Source: Catellatospora methionotrophica (GTDB lineage Bacteria > Actinomycetota > Actinomycetes > Mycobacteriales > Micromonosporaceae). Taken from it: 64,000 bases of DNA. Positions 19,984 through 29,547 of the stretch are shown in pieces (position 1 is the first letter of the stretch; every line of letters starts with the position of its first letter). The notes below the pieces were generated by a model. That model had not been told where the DNA came from. It ran no database searches and saw nothing but the letters and a program-made list of their open reading frames with translations. The DNA lies in NCBI RefSeq assembly GCF_011297335.1, contig NZ_JAAOTJ010000025.1:1-64000 (forward strand), written 5' to 3'. Made by a program: the position numbers and the translations under genes.

Positions 19984-20628
19984 ATGATCTCTACGGGCGC
20001 GGTCCTCGGGGTGTTCGCGGTGGCGCTGGCCATGGTGCTCACCCCGGGGCCCAACATGATGTATCTCGTGTCACGCAGCATCACCCAGGGCCGCCGGGCG
20101 GGGCTGGTCTCGCTGGGCGGCGTCGCGGTCGGCTTCCTGGTCTACCTGACGGCCACGAACCTCGGGCTGTCCGCGCTGTTCGTGGCGGTGCCGTCGCTCT
20201 ACCTCGCGGTCAAGCTCGCCGGTGCCGCATACCTCGGCTGGCTGGCTTTCAAGACCCTGCGACCCGGCGGCGTATCGGTGTTCGAGCCCACCGCCCTGCC
20301 GCCCGACTCGAACCGCCGCCTGTTCACCATGGGCCTGGTCACCAACCTGCTCAACCCCAAGATCGCCATCATGTACCTCTCCCTGATCCCCCAGTTCATC
20401 GAGCCGGAGGCCGGTAACGTGCTGGCACAGGGCTTCCTGCTCGGCGCGGTGCAGATCGTCGTCGCGGTCACGGTCAACGGCCTGATCGCCCTGGCGGCGG
20501 GCACGATCGCCGGGTTCCTGTCCGGGCGTCCGGTATGGCTGCGCGTCCAGCGCTACCTGATGGGCACGGTGCTCGGCGCGCTCGCCGTCCGCATGGCCAC
20601 CGACCACGCCCGCCCGACGCCCGCCTGA
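19984..20628 (+). CDS. LysE family amino acid exporter (RhtB type)
   Basis: A 214-aa membrane protein with six hydrophobic segments. The N-terminus has the LysE/RhtB signature AVALAMVLTPGPNMMYLVSR followed by QGRRAGLVSLGGVAVG, and a second conserved stretch is GLVTNLLNPKIAIMYLSLIP. Members export amino acids or derivatives such as homoserine lactone. Start at 19984 is chosen for fit to the family; the upstream in-frame ATG at 19942 lacks a ribosome binding site. It sits between the VOC gene and the second pirin gene. Confidence 0.88.
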   Translation: MISTGAVLGVFAVALAMVLTPGPNMMYLVSRSITQGRRAGLVSLGGVAVGFLVYLTATNLGLSALFVAVPSLYLAVKLAGAAYLGWLAFKTLRPGGVSVFEPTALPPDSNRRLFTMGLVTNLLNPKIAIMYLSLIPQFIEPEAGNVLAQGFLLGAVQIVVAVTVNGLIALAAGTIAGFLSGRPVWLRVQRYLMGTVLGALAVRMATDHARPTPA

Positions 20629-20648
20629 CCGGGAATGTTTGGACGATC

Positions 20649-20662
20649 GTTGACTGTTCAAC
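20649..20662. promoter_or_regulatory. GTTGA-N4-TCAAC palindrome upstream of pirin gene
   Basis: Five-base arms with a four-base centre, followed by CTATTGTC, 40 bases before the second pirin start. This resembles a MarR-type operator (TTGA..TCAA), and pirin genes are often next to MarR genes. No MarR gene is present in the window. Confidence 0.35.
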
Positions 20663-20701
20663 TATTGTCAGGGGAACTAAGCTAGTACAGAGGAGGGCGT
20701 C

Positions 20702-21706
20702 ATGCCTGCCGTTACCGTCGATGACCTGTTGGTGCTGCCCCGGGTGCCCGTGCCGGCCCAGGCCGCGGTGGAGCGGAAGGTCACGTCGGTGACCGCCGCG
20801 CCGTCCGGGTTCGAGGGGGAGGGTTTCCCGGTCCGCCGCGCGTTCGCGGGGGTGGACCTGAAGACCCTGGACCCGTTCATCCACATGGACCAGATGGGCG
20901 AGGTCGACTACGCGCCGGGTGAGCCGAAGGGGACCCCGTGGCACCCGCACCGGGGCTTCGAGACGGTCACCTACCTGCTCGACGGCATCTTCCGGCACCA
21001 GGACTCGCACGGCGGCGGCGGCCTGATCTCCGACGGCGACACGCAGTGGATGACCGCCGGCAGCGGCCTGCTGCACATCGAGGCCCCGCCGGAGGAGCTG
21101 GTCATGTCGGGCGGCCTGTTCCACGGCTTCCAGCTGTGGGTCAACCTGCCCGCCAAGATGAAGATGTCCGCGCCGCGTTACCAGGACATCCGGGCCGGTC
21201 AGGTGTCGCTGCTCAGCTCGCCCGACGGCGGTGTGCTGCTGCGCGTCATCGCCGGTGACGTGGCCGGGCACGCGGGGCCGGGTGTCACGCACACGCCGAT
21301 CGCGCTGGTGCACGCCACGCTCGCGCCGGGGGCGCAGCTGCGGCTGCCGTGGCGGCCGGACTTCAACGCGCTGGTCTACACGCTGGCCGGGTCCGGTTCG
21401 GTCGGCACCGACCGGCGTCCGGCGAAGCTGGGCGACCTGGCCGTGTTCGGGGCCGGTGACGTGATCACCATCGAGGCCGACGCGTCGCAGGACAGCCGCA
21501 ACGCGGCCGGGATGGATGTGCTCATTCTCGGCGGCCAGCCGATCCGCGAGCCGGTGATGGCGTACGGGCCGTTCGTGATGAACACCAAGGCCGAGCTGGT
21601 CCAGGCGTTCGAGGACTACCAGGCGGGCAAGCTCGGCGTCATCCCGAGCACGCCCCGCCGGGTCGACGTCGGCAACGCCGACCACCCCGGCCACGACGTC
21701 CTCTGA
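20702..21706 (+). CDS. Pirin family protein, second copy
   Basis: A 334-aa bicupin with a GAGGAGG ribosome binding site. Pirin marks are clear: GTPWHPHRGFETVTYLLDGI (metal-binding His, His, with Glu), QDSHGGGGLISDGDTQWMTAG and GLLHIEAPPEELVMSGGLFH. The C-terminal cupin spans about residues 200-300. Its best-known relatives are iron-binding quercetin 2,3-dioxygenases or redox regulators. It is clearly diverged from the pirin at 15529-16488, so it is not a recent duplicate. A possible MarR-type operator lies just upstream. Confidence 0.88.
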   Translation: MPAVTVDDLLVLPRVPVPAQAAVERKVTSVTAAPSGFEGEGFPVRRAFAGVDLKTLDPFIHMDQMGEVDYAPGEPKGTPWHPHRGFETVTYLLDGIFRHQDSHGGGGLISDGDTQWMTAGSGLLHIEAPPEELVMSGGLFHGFQLWVNLPAKMKMSAPRYQDIRAGQVSLLSSPDGGVLLRVIAGDVAGHAGPGVTHTPIALVHATLAPGAQLRLPWRPDFNALVYTLAGSGSVGTDRRPAKLGDLAVFGAGDVITIEADASQDSRNAAGMDVLILGGQPIREPVMAYGPFVMNTKAELVQAFEDYQAGKLGVIPSTPRRVDVGNADHPGHDVL

Positions 21707-21721
21707 CCTCAGGCAGTCCAC

Positions 21722-21761
21722 AAGGGCGCCTTCCCCGCGTGAAGCGTGGGAAGGCGCCCTT
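21722..21761. repeat. Family D intergenic inverted repeat, copy 2
   Basis: Perfect 14-bp arms 21722-21735 and 21748-21761, followed by TTTCT. The arm AAGGGCGCCTTCCC is shared with 16611-16661. It is probably the bidirectional terminator of the pirin gene and the convergent small gene. Confidence 0.75.
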
Positions 21762-21779
21762 TCTCGTGCCCGCCTGCCC

Positions 21780-21941
21780 TCACGGGACGGGGGGCAGGGG
21801 CGGCGTCGGGATGGGGAGTTCGGGGATCGGCGGGAGGCTCGGGTCGATGGGCAGTCCGGGTGCGGCGCCGCCGAGCACGATGGAGATCAGGCTGGCCAGC
21901 AGGTCGTTGATGCTGGTCAGCAGTTCGGTGATGGCATCCAT
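21780..21941 (-). CDS. 53-aa small protein with proline-rich tail
   Basis: Short gene from the ATG at 21941, preceded by GGAAGGTGG. The first half (MDAITELLTSINDLLASLIS) is an amphipathic or hydrophobic helix with a Leu/Ile heptad feel; the second half is almost only Pro, Ile, Leu and Val (PSLPPIPELPIPTPPLPPVP). No signal peptide is obvious. Similar tiny proteins occur in other actinomycetes; function unknown. Its upstream region is shared with the divergent amylopullulanase. Confidence 0.6.
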   Translation of the reverse strand: MDAITELLTSINDLLASLISIVLGGAAPGLPIDPSLPPIPELPIPTPPLPPVP

Positions 21942-22095
21942 GGGATCCACCTTCCGTAGCGCGGTCGCGGAGGTGTGGCGACCGATTAGGACCATTTGAT
22001 AGCTAATACCCGACATGTGACAAGGGTTGACGAGCTTTCGGAGGACCACGGACGGGGTGATCTTTCAGGCGGATGCCGTCTACACGTCAAAGATT

Positions 22096-22107
22096 GCAAG
22101 GGCTTGC
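22096..22107. promoter_or_regulatory. LacI-type operator upstream of amylopullulanase
   Basis: GCAAGGGCTTGC has perfect five-base arms. Together with the flanking TTGCGGAAA and TTGCCC it resembles the CTTGCA-type operators bound by MalR-like LacI regulators in front of actinomycete maltose and amylase genes. It lies about 80 bases before the start codon. Confidence 0.45.
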
Positions 22108-22187
22108 GGAAACATTTCAGTTGCCCGTATGTTGCGGCTGTTGCTCGTGTGACGCCCCCGACACTTCACCCCTCCCGGAGAAGGCCC

Positions 22188-25100
22188 ATGGCAGCCCTAC
22201 GCGCCCTCGTGCGCCCCGCGGCACTTCGCAAAGCGTTGAGAAACCCCCGCACCCTGCTCATCGGACTGCTGGCGCTGGTGCTGGCGGCGGCCCCGTTCGT
22301 AGTTGTCCGCGCGATGAGCGGCGACGGGCCCACCCAGTGGGTCGAGGCTGGTGACACCTACTGGGCCGACGAACCCACCGAGGCCGCGCTCGCGCAGAAG
22401 AGCACGCCACGGCGAAGGGCCGAGCAGTTCTACTTCGTGCTGCCGGACCGGTTCGCCAACGGCGACCCCCGCAACGACAGGGGCGGGCTGTCCGGCGACC
22501 GGCTCAAGACCGGCCTGGACAAGACCGACAAGGGCTTCTACCACGGCGGCGACCTGGCAGGCCTGATCGACAAGCTGGACTACGTGCAGGGCCTGGGCAC
22601 GACCGCGATCTGGCTCGCGCCGGTGTTCCAGAACCGGCCGGTGCAGGGCACGGGCGCGGACGCCTCGGCCGGTTACCACGGCTACTGGATCACCGACTTC
22701 ACCCAGGTCGACCCGCACTTCGGCACCAACGCCGACCTGAAGAAGCTGGTCAAGCTCGCGCACCAGCGGGGCATCAAGATCTACCTAGACGTCATCGTGA
22801 ACCACACCGCCGACGTCATCGCGTACGAGGAGAACCAGTACTCGTACGTGGACAAGAAGACCAGCCCGTACACCGACGCGGCCGGGCGGGCGTTCGAGGA
22901 CGTGAACCACGCCGACGGCAGGAACGGGTTCCCGAAGACGGATCGCACGTCGATGCCGTACACCCCGGTGTTCAAGAGCCCTGCCGACGCGAAGGCGAAG
23001 ACGCCCGCGTGGCTGAACGACCCGACGATGTACCACAACCGGGGCGACTCGACGTTCTCCGGCGAGAACAGCACCTACGGCGACTTCTTCGGCCTGGACG
23101 ACCTGTGGACCGAGCGGCCCGAGGTCGTGCGCGGCATGACCCAGGTGTACTCGGACTGGATCTCCTCCACCGGCGTCGACGGCTTCCGCCTGGACACGGC
23201 CAAGCACGTGAACATGGAGTTCTGGCCGCAGTTCAGCCAGGGCATCGCGATCAACGCGCGCAAGGCGGGCAAGCCCGACTTCTTCATGTTCGGCGAGGTC
23301 TACTCGGCCGACCCGAACATCATGTCGAGCTACGTGCGCCAGGGCCGCCTGCAGGCCACCCTCGACTTCGGCTTCCAGGCCGCCGCGCAGGGCTTCGTCA
23401 CCGGCGGCTCGGGCCAGGGCCTGGCCGACCTGTACGCCGCAGACGGCCTCTACACCTCGCCCGGCACCGACGCGTCCACCCTGCCGACGTTCCTCGGCAA
23501 CCACGACATGGGCCGCATCGGCACGTTCATCAGCAACAGCGGTGTCGACACCGCGACGGCGCTGCAGCGCGACCGGCTCGCGCACGAGCTGATGTTCCTG
23601 ACCCGTGGCCAGCCGGTCGTCTACTCCGGCGACGAGCAGGGCTTCACCGGCAACGGCGGGGACAAGGACGCCCGGCAGGACATGTTCGCCAGCCAGGTCG
23701 CCGACTACCTCGACGACGACCTGCTCGGCACCGACCGCACCCACGCCTCAGACCAGTTCGACACCGCGCACCCGCTCTACCGCGCGATCGCCGGGCTGGG
23801 CGCGCTGCGCCAGGCACATGCGGCTCTGCGTGACGGCGTGCAGGTGACCCGGCACGCGGGCGACGGCGTGTTCGCGTTCTCCCGCATCGACCCGGCGCAG
23901 CGCGTCGAGTACCTGGTGGCGTCGAACAGCGGCACCGGCCCGAAGACCGTCACCGTGGACACCGCGACCGCGAACGCCGCGTTCGGGCAGCTCTACCCGG
24001 TCGCGGGCGACGGCGCGACGGCCGCCGCCGACGGCAGGGTGACCATCACGGTCCCCGCGCTGTCCAGCATCGTGCTGCGCGCCGACCGGGCCCTGCCGAG
24101 CGCCGCTGCCCCGCAGATCGCGATCACCGCCCCGGATGCGGGCGCGAAGGTCGCCACCCGGACCGCCGTCACCGCCCGGGTCACCGGCGACCCGCTGTCC
24201 ACGGTCACCTTCGCGGCGCGGGTCGGCACCGGCCCGTGGAAGCTGCTCGGCACCTCGAACGCCGTCGGCGAGCACACCGTGTCCCACGACCTGACCGGCC
24301 TGGCCGGTGGCACGGCCGTCACCTACAAGGCCGTCGTACGCGACAGCGCGGGCCGCACCGCGTCCACGACCAGCGCCATCACCGTCGCCTCGCCCGCACA
24401 GGCCGCGCAGCGGGAGTACGTGCTGGTCCACTACCAGCGCGGTGACGGCGACTACGACCCGTGGGGCCTCTACACCTGGGGCGACATCGACGGCTCGATG
24501 GAGCACCCGTGGCCGCAGGGCCAGCCGTTCGCCGGAGAGGACTCCTACGGGCGTTTCGCCTGGGTGAAGGTCAAGCCGGGCGCGACCAGCGTCGGGTTTC
24601 TCGTCGTCGACGGTTCCGGCGGCAAGGACGTCGACGCGGACCGCAGCGTCGACCCGAGCCGGGTCGGCGAGATCTGGCTGAAATCGGGCGACGCGACCGT
24701 CTACCCCTCCCGCGCGGCGGCCACCGGCAAGGTCGACATGCACTACCGCCGGACCGACGGGAACTACAGCGGCTGGGGCCTGCACCTGTGGGGTGACGGA
24801 CTGGCCTCCGGGGCGGGCACCGACTGGTCCGCTCCGCGCCAGCCGGACGGCACGGACGCTTTCGGCGCACACTGGAGTGTGCCCGTCGGCGACGCGACCA
24901 AGCCGGTGAACTTCATCGTGCACCGGGGCGACGAGAAGGACCCGAACGCCGACCTCGCCATGGACATGGGCGTCGGCGAGGCCTGGCTCGCGCCCGGCGA
25001 CGCGACCGTGCACCCGACCCGGGCCGCCGCCGAGCAGACCGCTGTGCTGCACCTGCGCCGCGCGGACGGGAACTACGACGGCTGGGGCCTGCACCTCTGG

Positions 25101-27935
25101 GACGGCAACGCCAACCCCGTGGAGTGGGGCAGCCCGATGCTGCCGACCGGCACCGACGCGTTCGGCGCGTACTGGCGGATCCCGCTGGTCGACGGCGCGA
25201 CCGGGGTGAACTACATCATCCACAAGGGCGACGAGAAGGACCTGCCGGGCGACCAGCGGCTGAACCTCGCGACGTTCGGCAACGAGGCCTGGATCCTGTC
25301 CGGCCGGCAGGCCTACCTGCGGCCGTCGGTCAAGGGCGCGGCTCTGGACATCGACCTGACCACGTCGTCCGCCCAGTTCCTCGACCGGGGCACCATCGCG
25401 TGGAACAAGCACGACCCTGACGGCAAGGTGTACGACCTGGTCGTGGCCCCGAACGGCGGCCTGTCCGTGGTGGACGGCGCGCTGGCCGGGGACTTCACGA
25501 AGATCCGGCTGTCCGCGTCGGGCGGCCTGTCCGAGGCGCAGCGGCAGAGGTTCCCGCACCTGTGGGCGTACGGGGCGTTCGACGTGAACTCCACGGTCGC
25601 GGGCCTCAGGAACGCGCTGCGTGGGCAGCTCGTGGTCACCGAGAGCGACCACGAGGGCAGGCTGCTGTCCGCGACCGGGGTGCAGATCCCGGGCGCGCTC
25701 GACGACGTGTACTCCGCCGCGGCCAAGGCCGTGCTCGGACCGGTGTTCACTAAGGGCAGGCCCAGCCTGGCGCTGTGGGCCCCGACCGCCAAGGACGTGA
25801 AACTGGAGCTGTTCGACAGCCCGTCGGCGACCCCGCGGACCGTGTCCATGGTCCGCGACGACACCACCGGCGTGTGGAAGGTCGACGGGTCCGCCGACTG
25901 GACCGGTAAGTACTACCGGTTCCAGGTCACCGTGTGGCAGCCCGCCAAGGGGCAGGTCGTCACCGCGTCGGTCACCGACCCGTACGCCGTCGCGCTGTCG
26001 GCGAACTCGACGCACAGCCAGCTCGTCGACCTGGCCAAGCTGCCGGGCGCGGCGGTGAAGTCCCCGTCCTACACGGGCCGGGCCCAGATCCAGGAGCTGT
26101 CGGTGCGCGACTTCTCCGTCGCGGACCCGACGGTGCCGCAGGACCGGCGGGGCACGTACGCCGCGTTCACCGACCCGCAGACCGCAGGCATGCGGCACCT
26201 CAGGTCGCTGGCCGACGCCGGGGTCTCGCACCTGCACCTGCTGCCGGTGTTCGACTTCGCGACCATCCCGGAGCGGCGCGCCGACCAGCAGCAGCCCGCC
26301 TGCGACCTGGCGTCGCTGCCCCGGGACTCGGCGCGGCAGCAGGAGTGCGTCGGCGCGGCCGCCGCGACCGACGGCTACAACTGGGGCTACGACCCGCTGC
26401 ACTACACCGTGCCCGAGGGCGGCTACGCGACCGACCCCGAAGGCAGCGCCCGCAACGTCGAATTCCAGTCCATGGTGGACGGCATCCACCGGTCCGGCCT
26501 GCGCGTCGTGCTCGACGTCGTCTACAACCACACCTCGGCGGCGGGCGACGACCCGAAGTCGGTGCTCGACCGGATCGTGCCCGGCTACTACCAGCGGCTG
26601 CTCGACGACGGCACGGTGGCCAACTCGACCTGCTGCGCCAACACCGCCCCCGAGCACGCCATGATGGGCAAGCTCGTGGTCGACTCGCTGGTCACCTGGG
26701 CGAAGACGTACCGGGTGGACGGGTTCCGGTTCGACCTGATGGGACACCACCCGAAGCAGAACCTGCTCGACGTGCGGGCCGCGCTGGACAAGCTGACCCT
26801 GGCCGAGGACGGCGTCGACGGCAGGGCGATCCTGCTCTACGGCGAGGGCTGGAACTTCGGCGAGGTCGCCAACGACGCCCGGTTCGTGCAGGCCACCCAG
26901 GCCAACATGGCCGGCACGGGCATCGCCACGTTCAACGACCGGCTGCGTGACGCCGTACGCGGCGGGGGGCCGTTCGACGACAACCCGCGGATCCAGGGCT
27001 TCGCGTCGGGGCTGTTCACCGACCCGAACGGGGACGCGGCCAACGGCACCGCCGAGCAGCAGCGGGCGCGGCTGCTGCACCAGCAGGACCAGATCAAGGT
27101 CGGCCTGACCGGCAACCTGGCCGGGTTCACGTTCAACGACTCGGCGGGCAACAGGGTCAGCGGCGCGGAGGTGGACTACAACGGCGCACCGGCCGGGTAC
27201 ACCAAGGCCCCGGCGGAGGCGGTCACCTACGTCGACGCGCACGACAACGAGATCCTGTTCGACGCGCTGGCCTACAAGCTGCCCGCGAGCACCCCGGCGC
27301 TGGACCGGGCCCGGATGCAGGTGCTGGCGCTGTCGACGGTGGTGCTCAGCCAGGGCACCGGGTTCGTCACCGCCGGTTCTGACCTGCTGCGCAGCAAGTC
27401 GCTGGACCGCAACTCGTACAACTCCGGCGACTGGTTCAACGCCATCCGCTGGGACTGCGCGAGCGGCAACGGGTTCGGGCTCGGCCTGCCCCCGGCGGCC
27501 GACAACGAGAGCAAGTGGGCGTACGCGAAACCCCTGCTGGCCGATCCGGCCATGGTGCCCTCGTGCGAGGCGATCAACCTCGCCGGGGACCGGTTCGCCG
27601 AGCTGCTGCGGGTCCGCGCGTCCAGCCCGCTGTTCTCCCTGCGTACGCAGGCCGACGTGCAGCAGGCGGTGTCGTTCCCGCTGTCCGGGGCCGCCGAGAC
27701 CCCGGGCGTGATCACGATGGTGATCCGGAAGGACGGCAGGACGGTCGTGGTGGTCTTCAACGCCACCACGTCGAGCACCACGCAGACCGTCGCGTCCCTC
27801 AAGAACGCGCGGCTCGGCCTGCACCCGGTGCTCGCCGGCTCGGCCGACCCGCTGGTGCGGCAGTCCGCGTACACGGCGTCCACGGGCGGGTTCACCGTTC
27901 CGGGCCGTACCGTGGCGGTCTTCGTCACGAAGTGA
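22188..27935 (+). CDS. pulA: Amylopullulanase with two GH13 domains and three PUD/CBM41 repeats
   Basis: 1,915 aa from the ATG at 22188, preceded by GGAGAAGG. Residues ~20-45 are an uncleaved-looking hydrophobic segment ([17 protein letters not shown]), so it is exported or membrane anchored. The first catalytic domain (~70-640) is alpha-amylase type with Asp336 (DGFRLD), Glu370 (FGEVY) and Asp440 (GNHD). Three pullulanase-associated starch-binding modules follow at ~745-1060 (repeated [16 protein letters not shown]). The second GH13 domain is pullulanase type: Asp1520 region at [11 protein letters not shown] (aspartate at 1516), Glu1553 (YGEGWNF) and Asp1686 (VDAHDNE). It would cut both alpha-1,4 and alpha-1,6 bonds of glycogen or pullulan. 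Confidence 0.9.
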   Translation: MAALRALVRPAALRKALRNPRTLLIGLLALVLAAAPFVVVRAMSGDGPTQWVEAGDTYWADEPTEAALAQKSTPRRRAEQFYFVLPDRFANGDPRNDRGGLSGDRLKTGLDKTDKGFYHGGDLAGLIDKLDYVQGLGTTAIWLAPVFQNRPVQGTGADASAGYHGYWITDFTQVDPHFGTNADLKKLVKLAHQRGIKIYLDVIVNHTADVIAYEENQYSYVDKKTSPYTDAAGRAFEDVNHADGRNGFPKTDRTSMPYTPVFKSPADAKAKTPAWLNDPTMYHNRGDSTFSGENSTYGDFFGLDDLWTERPEVVRGMTQVYSDWISSTGVDGFRLDTAKHVNMEFWPQFSQGIAINARKAGKPDFFMFGEVYSADPNIMSSYVRQGRLQATLDFGFQAAAQGFVTGGSGQGLADLYAADGLYTSPGTDASTLPTFLGNHDMGRIGTFISNSGVDTATALQRDRLAHELMFLTRGQPVVYSGDEQGFTGNGGDKDARQDMFASQVADYLDDDLLGTDRTHASDQFDTAHPLYRAIAGLGALRQAHAALRDGVQVTRHAGDGVFAFSRIDPAQRVEYLVASNSGTGPKTVTVDTATANAAFGQLYPVAGDGATAAADGRVTITVPALSSIVLRADRALPSAAAPQIAITAPDAGAKVATRTAVTARVTGDPLSTVTFAARVGTGPWKLLGTSNAVGEHTVSHDLTGLAGGTAVTYKAVVRDSAGRTASTTSAITVASPAQAAQREYVLVHYQRGDGDYDPWGLYTWGDIDGSMEHPWPQGQPFAGEDSYGRFAWVKVKPGATSVGFLVVDGSGGKDVDADRSVDPSRVGEIWLKSGDATVYPSRAAATGKVDMHYRRTDGNYSGWGLHLWGDGLASGAGTDWSAPRQPDGTDAFGAHWSVPVGDATKPVNFIVHRGDEKDPNADLAMDMGVGEAWLAPGDATVHPTRAAAEQTAVLHLRRADGNYDGWGLHLWDGNANPVEWGSPMLPTGTDAFGAYWRIPLVDGATGVNYIIHKGDEKDLPGDQRLNLATFGNEAWILSGRQAYLRPSVKGAALDIDLTTSSAQFLDRGTIAWNKHDPDGKVYDLVVAPNGGLSVVDGALAGDFTKIRLSASGGLSEAQRQRFPHLWAYGAFDVNSTVAGLRNALRGQLVVTESDHEGRLLSATGVQIPGALDDVYSAAAKAVLGPVFTKGRPSLALWAPTAKDVKLELFDSPSATPRTVSMVRDDTTGVWKVDGSADWTGKYYRFQVTVWQPAKGQVVTASVTDPYAVALSANSTHSQLVDLAKLPGAAVKSPSYTGRAQIQELSVRDFSVADPTVPQDRRGTYAAFTDPQTAGMRHLRSLADAGVSHLHLLPVFDFATIPERRADQQQPACDLASLPRDSARQQECVGAAAATDGYNWGYDPLHYTVPEGGYATDPEGSARNVEFQSMVDGIHRSGLRVVLDVVYNHTSAAGDDPKSVLDRIVPGYYQRLLDDGTVANSTCCANTAPEHAMMGKLVVDSLVTWAKTYRVDGFRFDLMGHHPKQNLLDVRAALDKLTLAEDGVDGRAILLYGEGWNFGEVANDARFVQATQANMAGTGIATFNDRLRDAVRGGGPFDDNPRIQGFASGLFTDPNGDAANGTAEQQRARLLHQQDQIKVGLTGNLAGFTFNDSAGNRVSGAEVDYNGAPAGYTKAPAEAVTYVDAHDNEILFDALAYKLPASTPALDRARMQVLALSTVVLSQGTGFVTAGSDLLRSKSLDRNSYNSGDWFNAIRWDCASGNGFGLGLPPAADNESKWAYAKPLLADPAMVPSCEAINLAGDRFAELLRVRASSPLFSLRTQADVQQAVSFPLSGAAETPGVITMVIRKDGRTVVVVFNATTSSTTQTVASLKNARLGLHPVLAGSADPLVRQSAYTASTGGFTVPGRTVAVFVTK

Positions 27936-27942
27936 CACGGGA

Positions 27943-27973
27943 AGGGCGGGCGTCCCCGTGGGACGCCCGCCCT
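27943..27973 (+). terminator. Terminator after amylopullulanase gene
   Basis: Perfect 14-bp stem (27943-27956 with 27960-27973), a three-base loop, then CTTGC. Likely serves the amylopullulanase gene and possibly the convergent aminopeptidase gene. Confidence 0.7.
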
Positions 27974-28028
27974 CTTGCATCGATCCCTACCTTCCCGACG
28001 CGGCAGCGCGCCCGGTTGGTGGGGTGGA

Positions 28029-29474
28029 TCAGCCGGGCAGTCGCGGGCCCTGCTCGCGCTGGGCGGCGAACCAGGTCTCGACCTCGGTCGACGTGCGGGG
28101 CAGGCCCGCCGAGAGGTTGACCGCGCCGTCCTTGGTGACCAGCACGTCGTCCTCGATGCGGATGCCGACGCCGCGCAGCTCGGCGGGGACCAGCTCGTCC
28201 TCGGGCTGGAAGTACAGGCCCGGCTCGACGGTGAGCACGTAGCCCTCGTCCAGCGCGCCGTCCTTGTACGTCTCGTGCCGGGCGTGCGCGCAGTCGTGTA
28301 CGTCGATGCCGAGCATGTGGCCGAAGCCGTGCAGGGTCCACCGGCGGTAGATGGTGGACTCCTTAGACATCGCCTCGTCCACGCTCACCGGCAGGATGCC
28401 CAGCTCGTGCAGCCCTTCGGCGAGCACCCGCATGCAGGTGGTGTGCACGTCGGCGAACTTGACGCCCGGCTTGATGAAGTCCATGCCGGCCTGCTGCGAA
28501 GCGTGCACGATGTCGTACACCTGGCGCTGCAGTGGCGTGAACGTGCCGCTGACCGGCAGCGTACGGGTCACGTCGGCGGTGTAGAGGTTGCGGTTCTCGA
28601 TGCCCATGTCCAGCAGCAGCAGCTCGCCCGGGGTCGTCCGGCCGTCGTTGCGGATCCAGTGCAGCACGGTGGCGTTGCCGCCCGCGCCGACGATCGAGCT
28701 GTACCCGACGGTGTTGCCGTCGTGGCGGGCACGCAGGCCGAACACGCCGTCGATCAGGCGCTCGGAGATCGCGCGGTCGGCCGGGATGATCCGGGCCACG
28801 TCCTCGAAGCCGCGTACGGTCGCGTCGATCGCGTCCTGCAGCTGCGCGATCTCCCACTCGTCCTTGACCAGCTTCATCTCGGAGATCGTGTACGCCAGCT
28901 CGCGGTCGCGCTCCGGGGTGGTCGCCCGGACCAGGCCGTCGACGTGCGGGTCGAGGCCGCGCAGCACCCGGGTGCGGCCGGGCGCGAGGTCGTTGAGGAC
29001 GTCGGCGAGCGTGTCGAGGTGCGCGGTCTCCACGCCCAGCTCGGCGGACTTCTCGCGCAGCGTGTGGCGGCGGCCGATCCACAGCTCGCCGTAGCGGCGG
29101 TCCTTGAAGAACTCGTCGGTGTCGCGCGGCGAGCGCGGGCGCACGTACAGCACGGCGTCGTGGCCCGAGCCGTTGGGCCGCAGGACCAGCACGCTCTCCG
29201 GGTCGTGTTCCCCGGTCAGGTAGACGAAGTCGCTGCCCGGACGGTACGGGAAGTCGGTGTCGTTGGCCCGCACCATCTCGCGCCCGGACGGGATCACCAG
29301 CGTCTCGCCGGGGAACGCGGCCGACAGCGCGGAGCGCCGCTTGGCATGGTTCGGGGCCTCCGCCCGCAGGGTCACCGGGAGCTCGGTGTCGCTCCATCCG
29401 GTGCGCATGAACTGCAGGAACTTCTCCGGGTACGCAGGGTCGTGCGACTCGGTGCCCTTCTTCTCTTCAGTCAT
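28029..29474 (-). CDS. pepP: Xaa-Pro aminopeptidase (aminopeptidase P)
   Basis: A 481-aa pita-bread metallopeptidase that removes the first residue before proline from peptides. The N-terminal domain (creatinase-like) covers ~1-180, and the catalytic domain shows the metal ligands of the M24 family: LLLDMGIENRNLYTADVTRT (Asp, Asp), HGFGHMLGIDVHDC (His), LTVEPGLYFQP (Glu) and GVGIRIEDDVLV (Glu). A GGAGG site precedes the start. It lies downstream of asnB on the opposite strand with a shared upstream region, so the two are divergent. Confidence 0.92.
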   Translation of the reverse strand: MTEEKKGTESHDPAYPEKFLQFMRTGWSDTELPVTLRAEAPNHAKRRSALSAAFPGETLVIPSGREMVRANDTDFPYRPGSDFVYLTGEHDPESVLVLRPNGSGHDAVLYVRPRSPRDTDEFFKDRRYGELWIGRRHTLREKSAELGVETAHLDTLADVLNDLAPGRTRVLRGLDPHVDGLVRATTPERDRELAYTISEMKLVKDEWEIAQLQDAIDATVRGFEDVARIIPADRAISERLIDGVFGLRARHDGNTVGYSSIVGAGGNATVLHWIRNDGRTTPGELLLLDMGIENRNLYTADVTRTLPVSGTFTPLQRQVYDIVHASQQAGMDFIKPGVKFADVHTTCMRVLAEGLHELGILPVSVDEAMSKESTIYRRWTLHGFGHMLGIDVHDCAHARHETYKDGALDEGYVLTVEPGLYFQPEDELVPAELRGVGIRIEDDVLVTKDGAVNLSAGLPRTSTEVETWFAAQREQGPRLPG

Positions 29475-29547
29475 ATTGCCGTCCTCCGGGCATGGTCTTC
29501 GTGTGTTCCGAGCCTATCGCCCGCCGCTAGCTGGCATGATTGCCCAC

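Noticed and set aside
23748-27980. A 1,410-codon minus-strand open frame antisense to the amylopullulanase
   Set aside because: Composition is dominated by Arg, Gly, Val and His without domains; it is the mirror of a clear GH13 protein.
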